Assembly (NCBI RefSeq): GCF_000633255.1
Contig: NZ_AYMJ01000033.1
Location: 1-47,800 of the forward strand
Length of the DNA: 47,800 nt
Reading direction: 5' to 3'
Source of the DNA: Pseudomonas sp. H1h
Lineage (GTDB): Bacteria > Pseudomonadota > Gammaproteobacteria > Pseudomonadales > Pseudomonadaceae
Shown here: positions 25,507 to 34,304 of the stretch, one piece after another
Layout: each line of letters opens with the position of its first letter
Position numbering within the stretch: the first letter of the stretch is position 1
Program-made: the position numbers and the translations under genes
Notes under the pieces: generated by a model
Told to the model about the DNA's origin: nothing
What the model saw: only the letters and a program-made list of their open reading frames with translations
Database searches by the model: none

Positions 25507-26220
25507 ATGAAACTTGCATTTGCCAGTACATTGGCGATATCGGTTTTAGCCTTGTCCGCCTGCTCTGTTCCTACCGCCCCGACAGCGGTTTCCTCACTCG
25601 ACACGCTGTTCACCCAGCCGGTCGGCCGCAGCAGCGCCGCCCAGGTCAAAAGCGGTCCCGGTGTCTCACTGGGCGTGGTCTACAGCCCAAGCACCCAGAC
25701 CAACCGCGAATACCTGCGCGACTATCAGGCCAACGCGGGCACCGGTTTCGGCCAGAGCCTTCTGGTGCAACCGATCCATGACGCCTATGTCGCCACCTCA
25801 AAACCGGACATGGCCGTGGATTGGGTGAAAGCCTCGCTGCAACGCCAGTTCGGCTCGGTGACGGTGTACCCGGACATGCAGAGCCTGCGCGCGGCCAATC
25901 CGGACGTGGTGGCGATCGTCGACACTCACAGTCAGTTGATGACCTCGCGCAGTTCCGACATCAAGGCGGATGTGAGTGCGGATTTTTATGACGGGAAGTT
26001 TAACTATATCGGGACGGCCAAGGGGGCTGAGGCGAAAGAGTTGACGCCGGTGTGGGCGGACTTCAAGCGTTCAGAGGAAATTGTTGCGGATATTAATCAG
26101 CAGCAGGAAGTTCAGGTTCGGGCATTGCAGAAGTTTGACCAGTCGCTCAGTAATTTATTGACCAGGCCGACAGATAAAGTGTCGATGCTCGATACTAAAC
26201 AAGGTCTTAATGTGCGGTGA
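25507..26220 (+). CDS. Lipoprotein of unknown function
   Basis: This 237-residue protein begins with a lipoprotein signal (MKLAFASTLAISVLALSAC), whose lipobox LSAC puts the lipidated cysteine at residue 19. The mature part contains VYSPSTQTNREYLRDYQANAG, WVKASLQRQFGSVTVYPDM, DVVAIVDTHSQLMTSRSSD and a long terminal helix (EEIVADINQQQEVQVRALQKFDQSLSNLL) that could form a coiled coil. The middle resembles alpha/beta lipoproteins that show a conserved IVD motif, but I assign no function. The ATG at 25507 has AGGAG upstream. Residue after Cys is Ser, which favours outer-membrane sorting. Confidence 0.8.
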   Translation: MKLAFASTLAISVLALSACSVPTAPTAVSSLDTLFTQPVGRSSAAQVKSGPGVSLGVVYSPSTQTNREYLRDYQANAGTGFGQSLLVQPIHDAYVATSKPDMAVDWVKASLQRQFGSVTVYPDMQSLRAANPDVVAIVDTHSQLMTSRSSDIKADVSADFYDGKFNYIGTAKGAEAKELTPVWADFKRSEEIVADINQQQEVQVRALQKFDQSLSNLLTRPTDKVSMLDTKQGLNVR

Positions 26221-26233
26221 TAGTTAGACCGCT

Positions 26234-26283
26234 GCCCTCACCCTAACCCTCTCCACCTTGGGGGAGAGGGCTGGGGTGAGGGG
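26234..26283. repeat. Palindromic intergenic repeat (CCCTCACCC type)
   Basis: A near-perfect inverted repeat pairs CCCTCACCCTAACCCTCTCC with GGGAGAGGGCTGGGGTGAGG. It is a dispersed hairpin element seen in many proteobacterial genomes, distinct from the REP family, and lies just after the lipoprotein gene. Confidence 0.75.
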
Positions 26284-26320
26284 GTAAGATTTAACGGACA
26301 CAAATAAATCAGCAGAAATA

Positions 26321-26356
26321 AAAAAGCCCCCGCATCTCACAATGCAGGGGCTTTTT
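26321..26356. terminator. Bidirectional terminator between lipoprotein gene and gdhB
   Basis: AAAAAGCCCC-C-GCA pairs with TGC-A-GGGGCTTTTT around an 8-nt loop. A- and T-runs on both sides allow termination of both convergent genes. Confidence 0.9.
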
Positions 26357-26370
26357 CATTCAGCAGCTAC

Positions 26371-29300
26371 TCAAGCAAGCTCAAGCTCCGTAGTCGCTGC
26401 AGCAGCAGGCACAACCGCCTGACCGCTCAGCGCCACGTCGTTCAGCTCACGGTTGGCCACCGCGTACATGGCGTAGTCGGTGCCGCTAGCGGCTCGGATT
26501 TCCACCAGCATGGCGCGCCAACGTTCGATCATGGCTTCGTGCTGACCCATCCACAGCGCCAGACGTGCTTCCACGTCCAGATCGCCGTTGCCCGCTTGCA
26601 GGACAGCGATGGTGATCGCGCGTTGCTGCCAGTCGACGTCATCGCGGAACGCTTCACGGGCCAGGGCCTGCCAGTTGTTTTCAACCGGCAAGGCGCTGAT
26701 CTGCGAGATGTACCAGGTGATGTCCAGCGCGCTACCCACGGCGAAGTACGCCTTGGCCACTTCGGCTGGATCCTGACCGGTTACATCGGCAGCCTCGATG
26801 ATCGGCAGCAGCGTGTAGAGGTGGGAAGTCCCCGCGACCATACGCGCCAGCAACTCCGGTACACCGGCTGCGACGTAAGCCTGATAACGCGCCTGCCAAT
26901 TTTCGCGGATTTCGCCGCTCAGCAGTTCGTCCAGCTTCAGACCCAGCTCCTTCAGATGCGGGCCGAAATGCGCGACGTCACGGGCAGCGTTCTGCTCGTT
27001 GCGACGGGCACGCAGGAACCAGCGCGTAGCGCGACGGCCCAGACGCATCAGCTCATCCATCAGCTCCAGTTGCACGTCAGCGGAGACCTGATAGTCCAGC
27101 GCTTCGATCTGACGGAACCAGTGTGGGAGGTGGAAAATGTCACGCACGATCACGTAAGCGCCCGCCACGTTCGCCGGGGTCATGCCGGTGGACTCTTTGA
27201 GTCGCTGAACGAAGGTGATGCCCATGTGGTTGACCAGATCGTTGGCGATCTGGGTGCTGACGATCTCGCGCTTCAGACGGTGACGGCGCATGGCATCGGC
27301 GAACTTGCTGACCAGGCTCGGTGGAAACGCGGTTTCCATGTCGCGGGTCAGGTAGTCGTCGTCCGGCACCAGCGAGTCCAGCAGCTGCTGCTTGAGGTCG
27401 ATCTTGCTATACGAGATCAGCACCGACAGTTCTGGACGCGTCAGGCCCTTGCCAGTCGCGGCGCGCTCGGTGAGCTGCTCCTCGGTCGGCAGGTACTCGA
27501 TGGCGCGGTCCAGCTTGCCACGGCCTTCCAGATCGCTCATCAGGCGTTTGTACTCGGCGGCACGCTCGTAGGCACGGCGGGCAGCCAGGGACAGGGCCTG
27601 AGTCTGCTTGTAGTTGTTGCCCAGCACCAGACCACCGACTTCGTCGGTCATGCTTGCCAGCAACTGATCGCGTTGCTTGCCCGTCATGTCGCCGGCCTGA
27701 ACCACTTCGTTCAGCAGGATCTTGATGTTCACTTCGTGGTCGGAGCAGTCCACGCCACCGGCGTTGTCGATGAAGTCGGTGTTGGAACCGCCGCCATTGA
27801 GACCGAATTCCACACGACCCAGTTGGGTCATGCCGAGGTTACCGCCCTCGCCCACCACTTTGCAGCGCAGTTCGTTGCCGTTCACGCGCAGTGCATCGTT
27901 GGCCTTGTCGCCGACATCGGCGTGGCTTTCGGTGCTGGCCTTGACATAAGTACCGATACCGCCGTTCCACAGCAGATCCACCGGCGCCTTGAGCAAGGCG
28001 TTCAGCAGTTCGGTCGGGGTCAGTTTGTCGGCCTTGATGTCGAAGCGTTCCTGCATCTGCGGGGAGATGGCAATGCTCTTCGCGCTGCGCGAGAAGATAC
28101 CGCCACCTTCGGACATGATGCTGGTGTCGTAGTCGGTCCAGGCCGAACGCGGCAGGTCGAACATGCGCTGACGCTCGACGAAGCTGGTCGCCGGGTTCGG
28201 GTTTGGATCGATGAAGATGTGCATGTGGTTGAAAGCCGCGACCAGTTGCAGCTTGTCGGACATCAACAGGCCGTTACCGAACACGTCACCGGCCATGTCA
28301 CCCACGCCGACCACGGTGATGCTGTCTTCCTGGACATTGATGCCGCGCTCGCGGAAGTGGCGCTGTACGCCAACCCAAGCGCCTTTGGCGGTGATGCCCA
28401 TTTTCTTGTGGTCGTAACCGGCCGAACCACCGGACGCGAATGCGTCACCCAGCCAGAAGCCGTAGTCGATGGCGATGCCGTTGGCGATGTCGGAGAAGGT
28501 CGCAGTGCCCTTGTCCGCGGCGACTACCAGGTACGGGTCATCGTCGTCATGACGCACGACGTTGGCCGGCGGCACCAGGGCGCCGTCTTTCAGGTTGTCG
28601 GTGATGTCCAGCAGACCCGAAATGAAGATGCGGTAGCAGGCGATGCCCTCGGCCGCGATCTCGTCACGGCTGCCGCCCAATGGCAGGCGACGCGGCAGGA
28701 AGCCGCCCTTCGCGCCCACTGGCACGATGACCGAGTTCTTCACTTGCTGGGCTTTTACCAGGCCGAGGACTTCGGTACGGAAGTCTTCTTCACGGTCAGA
28801 CCAGCGCAGACCACCGCGAGCGACGTTGCCGAAGCGCAGGTGCACGCCTTCGACGCGTGGCGAGTACACAAAGATTTCGAACTTCGGAACCGGCTTCGGC
28901 AGCTCAGGGATTGCGTGCGGGTTGAACTTGAAGCTGAAGTACGACTTGTTCTGGCCGTTGGCATCAGTCTGATAGAAGTTGGTACGCAGGGTGGCTTTGA
29001 TCAGGTCCAGGTAACGACGCAGGATGCGGTCTTCGTTGAGCACCTGAACATCGTCCAGTGCAGTCAGAATCGCTTGTTCCAGACGTTGTTGCTTGTCTTC
29101 CAGATCATCGCTGCCCAGCTTGCGCGCCAGGTAGAAACGGGTCTTGAACAACCGGGTCAACTCGCGAGCGATGTCGGTGTGGTTGTTCAGGGTGCTGGCG
29201 ATGTAACCCAGGTCGAAGCCCAGACGAATCTGCTTCAGGTAACGGGCGTAAGCGCGCAGCAGCGCGACGTCGCGCCATGGCAGGCCGGCAGTCAGCACCA

Positions 29301-31266
29301 GACGGTTGAACGCATCGTTCTCGGCATCGCCACGGACGATGTGGACGAACGCGTCCTGCAGGGTGTCGTTGAGCTGCTGGATGTCGAGGTCCAGGCCTTC
29401 GGCAGCGGTGAACGCGAAGTCGTGGATCCAGAACTCGCGGCCGTTGGTGTGACGCAGGCGGTACGGGAATTCACCCAGCACGCGCAGGCCGAGGTTTTCC
29501 AGGATCGGCAATACGTCGGACAGCGCCAGCGGGGTGTCGGCGTGGTACAGCTTGCAATGCAGCTCGCGCTGACCGGACACCTGACCCAGCGGCTGATAGA
29601 AGCTCATCACCAGCGGATTTTTTTCGTTCAGGCTCAGCAGATGCTGCATGTCGACCACGGCCGAATGCGCAGCGAAACGCTCGCGGTAGCCGGCCGGGAA
29701 GCCTTTCGGGAAATCCGCCAGCACGTTGGTGCCGTGGGCTTCACCGAAGCTTTCGACGGTCAGTGCAGCGTAGTCGTCCTGCCAGCTGCGGCAGGCCTGT
29801 ACCACTTCTTTTTCCAGCAGCAGCGGGTCGATGTCGAGGCGGTTCTTCGGATCGACGCGCAGGATCAGCTGTACGCGGGCCAGCACGGACTCGGAGAAGA
29901 ACGTCCAGAATTCGCAGTCGGTAGCCTTCAGGCGCTCCATCAGGACTTGCTGGATCTTCTGGCGCACTTCGGTGGAATAAATGTCACGCGGCACGTAGGC
30001 CAGGCAGTAGCAGAAGCGACCGTACGGGTCTTTGCGCAGGAACACGCGGATCTTGTTGCGTTCCTGGATCTGCACGATCGACATCACGGTGCTGAACAGC
30101 TCGTCGACCGGGGTCTGAAACAGGTCGTCACGCGGCAGTACTTCCAGAACCTGCGCCAGTTCCTTGCCCAGGTGAGCCTTGGACTGGAAGCCGGAACGGC
30201 GTTCGATTTCTTCGACCTTGCGGCGAATGAACGGGATAACCCGCACGCTCTCGCCATACACCGAAGAGGTGTACAGGCCCATGAAGCGGTGTTCCTTGAT
30301 GACGTGGCCGTCAGCATCGATTTCGCGGATCGACACGTAGTCCGGGTAAGCCGGACGGTGCACGCGGCTCGGGTGCGCAGCCTTGGCGAACGACAGCAAG
30401 GTCGGTTCGCGCAGGTAGTTCACGGCGTAGTCTTCGATGTGACGGTCTTCGTTGGTCAGACCGGTGCGCAGCAGTTTGGTCAGACCGAGGAAGGAGTTCT
30501 GGTCGTATTCGATGTGGCCGCCATCGGCCTGATCGACAACGGTGAACTCTTCGTAGCCGAGGAAGGTGAAGTGGTTGCCCACCAGCCATTCCAGGAAGCT
30601 CTTGATTTCGGTCTTTTCGTCGGCATCGACGGCGAATGCGCTGTTATCGAGCTTGGTGAGGATTTCCTGCACCTTGGCCTTCATCGGCTCGAAATCGGCA
30701 ACCGCGACGCGCACTTCACCAAGCACCTGTTCCAGCTCTTTGCTCAGCACGTTCAGTTCGGCCGCGTTGGCGCAGCGGTCGATTTCCAGGTACATCAGCG
30801 ATTCATGTTGCACGCCTTCGCCGGTGCTGCCTTTTGGCAGGATTTCCAGCAACTCGCCCTTGCTGCCACGACGCACGCTGAGCACGGTGGTTTGCAGGGT
30901 GTGGATGCTGTAGCCGCGGCGGTTCAGCTCGGTGCGGACCGAGTCGACCAGAAATGGCAGGTCATGGTGCAGGACTTCGACCGCGGTGTGGGTCGACTGC
31001 CAGCCATGACGCTCGTAATCGGGGTTGTAGACGCGCACTTGCGGTTGCGCGTGATCGAAGCGCTCAAGCAGGCGCCACGCGGAAAGAGTACAGCCAGCGA
31101 GGTCGGAGAGGCGACGTTGGGTCAGCTCGTCCAGGGAAATGATGCCGAAGAATTGTTCAGCGAACAGCGCCACTTGTGGCAGTGCCTGTTCACTGATGTG
31201 CTGCGCCAGTGCCGCTTGCAGTTGGTGCTGGAAGTCGGCTTTGCTGGCTGCGGTGAAGAACGCCAT
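26371..31266 (-). CDS. gdhB: NAD-specific glutamate dehydrogenase, large (180-kDa) type
   Basis: This 1631-residue enzyme oxidises glutamate to 2-oxoglutarate with NAD in amino-acid catabolism. Its length fits the large GDH class (about 1600 aa), a homohexamer with long N- and C-terminal extensions. The catalytic core lies at about 790-1200, with GGLRWSDREEDFRTEVLGL and NSVIVPVGAKGGF, then VGVGDMAGDVFGNGLL and GGIGTYVKAS. The N-terminal part has regulatory ACT-like segments (HDLPFLVDSVRTELNRRGY). The ATG at 31266 with GGAG upstream is chosen; an upstream in-frame start at 31401 adds unrelated sequence. In P. aeruginosa gdhB is arginine-induced through ArgR; matching boxes lie upstream here. 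Confidence 0.96.
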   Translation of the reverse strand: MAFFTAASKADFQHQLQAALAQHISEQALPQVALFAEQFFGIISLDELTQRRLSDLAGCTLSAWRLLERFDHAQPQVRVYNPDYERHGWQSTHTAVEVLHHDLPFLVDSVRTELNRRGYSIHTLQTTVLSVRRGSKGELLEILPKGSTGEGVQHESLMYLEIDRCANAAELNVLSKELEQVLGEVRVAVADFEPMKAKVQEILTKLDNSAFAVDADEKTEIKSFLEWLVGNHFTFLGYEEFTVVDQADGGHIEYDQNSFLGLTKLLRTGLTNEDRHIEDYAVNYLREPTLLSFAKAAHPSRVHRPAYPDYVSIREIDADGHVIKEHRFMGLYTSSVYGESVRVIPFIRRKVEEIERRSGFQSKAHLGKELAQVLEVLPRDDLFQTPVDELFSTVMSIVQIQERNKIRVFLRKDPYGRFCYCLAYVPRDIYSTEVRQKIQQVLMERLKATDCEFWTFFSESVLARVQLILRVDPKNRLDIDPLLLEKEVVQACRSWQDDYAALTVESFGEAHGTNVLADFPKGFPAGYRERFAAHSAVVDMQHLLSLNEKNPLVMSFYQPLGQVSGQRELHCKLYHADTPLALSDVLPILENLGLRVLGEFPYRLRHTNGREFWIHDFAFTAAEGLDLDIQQLNDTLQDAFVHIVRGDAENDAFNRLVLTAGLPWRDVALLRAYARYLKQIRLGFDLGYIASTLNNHTDIARELTRLFKTRFYLARKLGSDDLEDKQQRLEQAILTALDDVQVLNEDRILRRYLDLIKATLRTNFYQTDANGQNKSYFSFKFNPHAIPELPKPVPKFEIFVYSPRVEGVHLRFGNVARGGLRWSDREEDFRTEVLGLVKAQQVKNSVIVPVGAKGGFLPRRLPLGGSRDEIAAEGIACYRIFISGLLDITDNLKDGALVPPANVVRHDDDDPYLVVAADKGTATFSDIANGIAIDYGFWLGDAFASGGSAGYDHKKMGITAKGAWVGVQRHFRERGINVQEDSITVVGVGDMAGDVFGNGLLMSDKLQLVAAFNHMHIFIDPNPNPATSFVERQRMFDLPRSAWTDYDTSIMSEGGGIFSRSAKSIAISPQMQERFDIKADKLTPTELLNALLKAPVDLLWNGGIGTYVKASTESHADVGDKANDALRVNGNELRCKVVGEGGNLGMTQLGRVEFGLNGGGSNTDFIDNAGGVDCSDHEVNIKILLNEVVQAGDMTGKQRDQLLASMTDEVGGLVLGNNYKQTQALSLAARRAYERAAEYKRLMSDLEGRGKLDRAIEYLPTEEQLTERAATGKGLTRPELSVLISYSKIDLKQQLLDSLVPDDDYLTRDMETAFPPSLVSKFADAMRRHRLKREIVSTQIANDLVNHMGITFVQRLKESTGMTPANVAGAYVIVRDIFHLPHWFRQIEALDYQVSADVQLELMDELMRLGRRATRWFLRARRNEQNAARDVAHFGPHLKELGLKLDELLSGEIRENWQARYQAYVAAGVPELLARMVAGTSHLYTLLPIIEAADVTGQDPAEVAKAYFAVGSALDITWYISQISALPVENNWQALAREAFRDDVDWQQRAITIAVLQAGNGDLDVEARLALWMGQHEAMIERWRAMLVEIRAASGTDYAMYAVANRELNDVALSGQAVVPAAAATTELELA

Positions 31267-31313
31267 CTGTGGTACTCCGCTTAAGCTTGTTATTGATGGA
31301 AAGCGTCGCGTGC

Positions 31314-31371
31314 AACACCCCTTTCGGGGCTTGTGTCGCCCTGTTCCTGATTCTCGGGCAGAGGAAACAGG
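31314..31371 (-). promoter_or_regulatory. Two stem-loops in the gdhB leader
   Basis: On the minus strand, CCTGTTTCCT pairs with AGGAACAGG (31340-31371), and CCCC-GAAA-GGGG forms a GNRA-capped hairpin (31318-31329) about 48 nt before the gdhB ATG. They would lie in the mRNA leader if transcription starts near the ArgR boxes. No T-run follows, so they are not simple terminators. Confidence 0.4.
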
Positions 31372-31449
31372 GGGACAGGTGGGTGAAGCTGGACGAGACA
31401 CTCAGGTCACATTCACCTTCCATTGAATGGGCATCTGCAAAAACGACTG

Positions 31450-31537
31450 TTGGGGCTGCCGACAATGTCTTTACGGGTGCTCATCCGTTGCGCAGCTTAA
31501 TGGGTGCGACAATGTGTCTGCTTGCGGTGCTGCGACA
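31450..31537 (-). promoter_or_regulatory. ArgR-like boxes upstream of gdhB
   Basis: On the minus strand, TGTCGC-N8-AA occurs at 31522-31537 and TGTCGC-N7-AA at 31497-31511, with a weaker TGTCGG-N7-AA at 31450-31464. The published P. aeruginosa ArgR half-site is TGTCGC-N6-8-AA, arranged as direct repeats, and gdhB is a known ArgR target there. The spacing of 26 bp between the first two boxes is a little longer than usual. Confidence 0.55.
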
Positions 31538-31660
31538 TATTCGGTCATTGGCACGTAAACCAAGGCTTTGGCAACGGTAAACACTAGCAGCCACGGTGGA
31601 AAATGCTGGTCTGAATGCCCGATTTCACGGTACATCCGTGCCAGAAATGACCATTGACCT

Positions 31661-31678
31661 GTGTCGCGTTCACGACAC
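31661..31678. promoter_or_regulatory. GTGTCG-N6-CGACAC inverted repeat, candidate operator
   Basis: A perfect 6+6 bp inverted repeat follows TTGACC (31654-31659), a good -35 hexamer for the plus-strand gene at 31771. The operator would lie between -35 and -10, a repressor position, though no good -10 hexamer is visible. Confidence 0.35.
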
Positions 31679-31770
31679 ATCCTCTGACACTCTCACATGC
31701 AGAAATTCCCGAGGGCTGGCAGAATCGCGCCCAATTGCGACCAACACGCCCGCCGAGGCAGGAATTCCCC

Positions 31771-32124
31771 ATGCAAATGACCACCGCCCTACTGATCGTC
31801 AACCCGTGCGACGACGAAGAAGACAACATGGCCATGCTCTGCTGCCACAGCGACAAGGGCGATATGTTTCTGATGAGCCGCTACCCGGACGAGGACGAAC
31901 TGGAAATCACCCTGGACGGCGAACCTTCGACCCTCGACGGCGTAAAGGTCACCTTGAGCAAGACGCTGCTGAAGATCGAAATCGCGGCGGCGGATGCCGA
32001 TGCGTTGAATGGGGATGATGTGCTGGAAATCACCTTCAACCCGGACATGGTGGATCTGGATGAAGTTGAGGAAACCCTGAAGAACATTCTGGATGGCACC
32101 GGGACTTACATCAGCCAGATTTGA
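31771..32124 (+). CDS. Small acidic protein of unknown function
   Basis: This 117-residue cytoplasmic protein is strongly acidic, with runs such as CDDEEDN, PDEDELEITLDGE and DMVDLDEVEETLKNIL. It has no signal peptide or membrane segment. The alternating beta pattern (LLIVNPC, MAMLCCHSDKGDMFLMSR, VKVTLSKTLLKIEI, VLEITFN) suggests a small beta-rich fold. I do not recognise the family beyond similar hypothetical proteins in pseudomonads. The start is ATG at 31771 with AGGAA 8 nt upstream; the frame remains open upstream to 31654 without a plausible start. It is divergent from gdhB, 504 bp away. Confidence 0.78.
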   Translation: MQMTTALLIVNPCDDEEDNMAMLCCHSDKGDMFLMSRYPDEDELEITLDGEPSTLDGVKVTLSKTLLKIEIAAADADALNGDDVLEITFNPDMVDLDEVEETLKNILDGTGTYISQI

Positions 32125-32140
32125 TGTTGGCCACACGGGC

Positions 32141-32213
32141 CCTTTCGCGAGCAGGCTCGCTCCCACTCTGACCGGTGTACGCCGTTCAAATGTGGGAGCG
32201 AGCCTGCTCGCGA
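32141..32213. repeat. REP pair (inverted)
   Basis: REP palindromes at 32141-32166 and 32192-32213 face each other with the core GAGCGAGCCTGCTCGC, between the small acidic protein gene and the MoxR operon. Confidence 0.9.
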
Positions 32214-32337
32214 AGAGGCCTTGAAGAACACCGCACCTCTCCCCCGCTACAAAAATCCAACAATTACCCCGGTCATTTCCTGCACTTTGCGCAAAATGCC
32301 GTTAGTCGCCACCCCCCTCGATGGATTAAAGTAACGC

Positions 32338-32369
32338 CCCCAGCCCCGGCGTTATCCGAACGCCTGGGG
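32338..32369 (+). other. Hairpin upstream of the MoxR-operon start
   Basis: GGCGTT/AACGCC with a 5-nt loop, flanked by CCCCAG/CTGGGG, can form a strong structure about 25 nt before the moxR ATG. No T-run follows. It may be a leader structure or chance. Confidence 0.3.
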
Positions 32370-32394
32370 CCACCCTTTCCAGGAACAGTCACCG

Positions 32395-33354
32395 ATGGAA
32401 CATCGTGAAGCGCTGCTGGCGCTGCGAACCTTTCTTTCAACGCAGATTCTCGGCCAGGAAAAACTCATCGAGCGCTTGCTCATCGCCCTGCTCGCCGACG
32501 GCCACATGCTGGTCGAGGGCGCTCCGGGTCTGGCCAAGACCAAAGCGATCAAAGAACTCGCCGAGGGCATCGAAGCCCAGTTCCATCGCATCCAGTTCAC
32601 CCCCGACCTGCTGCCGGCCGACATTACCGGCACCGAGATCTATCGCCCGGAAACCGGCAGTTTCGTGTTCCAGCAAGGGCCGATCTTCCACAACCTGGTG
32701 CTGGCGGATGAAATCAACCGCGCCCCGGCCAAGGTGCAATCGGCGCTGCTCGAAGCCATGGCCGAACGTCAGGTCAGCGTCGGGCGCAGCACGTACGAAC
32801 TGTCGCCACTGTTCCTGGTGATGGCCACGCAGAACCCGATCGAGCAGGAAGGCACCTACCCGCTGCCGGAAGCGCAGCTCGACCGCTTCCTGATGCACGT
32901 GAAAATCGGCTTCCCGGACGCCGCCGTCGAACGCCGGATTCTGCAACAGGCCCGTGGCGAAGCGCTGAACGGCGAAACCAAGCCTGAACGCCGGGTCAGC
33001 CAGCAGGCGATCTTCGCCGCGCGCAAGGAAATCCTCGGTCTGTACATGGCCGACGCCGTGGAGGAATACCTGGTGCAACTGGTCATGGCCACCCGCACCC
33101 CGGCCAAATTCGACCCGGAAATGGCCGAGTGGATCGCTTATGGCGCTAGCCCGCGCGGCTCCATCGCCCTTGACCGCTGCGCCCGTGCCCACGCCTGGCT
33201 GGCCGGGCGCGACTTCGTCAGCCCCGAAGACATTCAGGCGGTGCTGTTCGACGTGTTGCGTCACCGCATCATTCTGTCGTTTGAAGCCGAAGCCGCCGGC
33301 ATCGATCAGGATCGTGTGGTGCAGCGGATTCTCGACGTCGTAGCCGTCGCTTGA
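32395..33354 (+). CDS. MoxR-family AAA+ ATPase
   Basis: This 319-residue protein is a MoxR-type AAA+ chaperone. Walker A is GAPGLAKTK (42-50), Walker B is LVLADEINRA (about 100-109), and sensor 1 is MATQNPIEQEGTYPLPEAQLDRF, characteristic of the MoxR subfamily. MoxR ATPases work with VWA-domain proteins encoded beside them to assemble or insert metals or activate complexes. It is the first gene of a six-gene operon (this gene, DUF58, DUF4381, BatA-like, BatB/C-like, BatD-like). The start ATG has AGGAA upstream. The DUF58 gene follows within 6 bp. Confidence 0.95.
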   Translation: MEHREALLALRTFLSTQILGQEKLIERLLIALLADGHMLVEGAPGLAKTKAIKELAEGIEAQFHRIQFTPDLLPADITGTEIYRPETGSFVFQQGPIFHNLVLADEINRAPAKVQSALLEAMAERQVSVGRSTYELSPLFLVMATQNPIEQEGTYPLPEAQLDRFLMHVKIGFPDAAVERRILQQARGEALNGETKPERRVSQQAIFAARKEILGLYMADAVEEYLVQLVMATRTPAKFDPEMAEWIAYGASPRGSIALDRCARAHAWLAGRDFVSPEDIQAVLFDVLRHRIILSFEAEAAGIDQDRVVQRILDVVAVA

Positions 33355-33359
33355 CCCCC

Positions 33360-34304
33360 ATGAACGCCCCCCTGCCGTCCGAACCGGGCATCCGCATCAG
33401 CCTCACCGACCTGATCGAGATGCGTCACCGTGTGCGCGAAGTGCAGCTGTTTTCCACGCCGAGCCAGCGCAGCCCGCTGATCGGCCTGCATCACTCGAAA
33501 TTCCGCGGTCGCGGGGTCGACTTCGATCAAGTGCGGGTCTATCAGGCCGGCGACGACGTGCGCACCATCGACTGGCGCGTGACGGCACGTACCCAGGAGC
33601 CGCACACCAAGCTGTTCCATGAAGAGCGCGAGCGGCCGATCTTCATCATGGTCGAGCAGAGTACCCGGCTGTTTTTCGGTTCCGGGCTGATGTTCAAGTC
33701 GGTGCTCGCGGCGCAAGCGGCGGCGCTGATCGGCTGGGCCGCGTTGGGCCACAACGACCGGGTCGGCGGGCTGGTGTTCGGTGACAACGAGCATTACGAA
33801 ATCAAACCGCGCCGCAGCAAGCAGAGCCTGTTGCAGTTGCTCAATCGCCTGGTGAAGGTCAATCAGTCGCTGCACAGCGAACGCGAGCCAGACCGCGACG
33901 CCCTCGGCGTGGCGCTGCGCCGGGCCCGCGAGGTGTTGCGCCCGGGCAGCCTGGTGATCGTGATCTGCGATGAGCGTGCGCTGTCCGACAGCGCCGAACA
34001 GCAACTGAGCCTGCTGTCGCGCCATTGCGACCTGCTGATGCTGCCGCTGTCCGATCCGCTGGACCACGCCCTGCCCGCCGCCGGGCTTTTGAGGTTCGCG
34101 GAAAGAGGCGCGCAACTGGAACTCGACACGCTCAATTTCGACCTGCGCCAGACTTATCGCGCTCAGGCCGAAGCCCGCATCGCGCGCTGGGAATTGCTCG
34201 CGCAGAAACTGCGGGTGCTGCTGATGCCGTTGAGCACGCAAAGTGAAATGGTCGAGCAGATGCGTGAATTCCTCAATCCGCAGCGCCCGGGGAGCAGTCG
34301 ATGA
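33360..34304 (+). CDS. DUF58 domain protein (VWA-like, MoxR operon)
   Basis: This 314-residue protein carries the DUF58 signature YQAGDDVRTIDWRVTARTQEP, followed by KLFHEERERPIFIMVEQS. DUF58 proteins contain a VWA-like fold with an altered metal site, here FIMVEQSTRLFFG in place of DxSxS. They are regular partners of MoxR ATPases. The start is taken as ATG at 33360, 6 bp after the moxR stop, with no good Shine-Dalgarno, so translation is probably coupled; a TTG at 33351 is an alternative. Its end overlaps the DUF4381 start by 4 bp. Confidence 0.92.
   Translation: MNAPLPSEPGIRISLTDLIEMRHRVREVQLFSTPSQRSPLIGLHHSKFRGRGVDFDQVRVYQAGDDVRTIDWRVTARTQEPHTKLFHEERERPIFIMVEQSTRLFFGSGLMFKSVLAAQAAALIGWAALGHNDRVGGLVFGDNEHYEIKPRRSKQSLLQLLNRLVKVNQSLHSEREPDRDALGVALRRAREVLRPGSLVIVICDERALSDSAEQQLSLLSRHCDLLMLPLSDPLDHALPAAGLLRFAERGAQLELDTLNFDLRQTYRAQAEARIARWELLAQKLRVLLMPLSTQSEMVEQMREFLNPQRPGSSR

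Noticed and set aside
26539..31284. Very long open frame (1581 codons) antisense to gdhB
   Set aside because: The minus-strand protein is a clear NAD-GDH; the antisense frame is a by-product of high-GC codon usage and its translation resembles no family.
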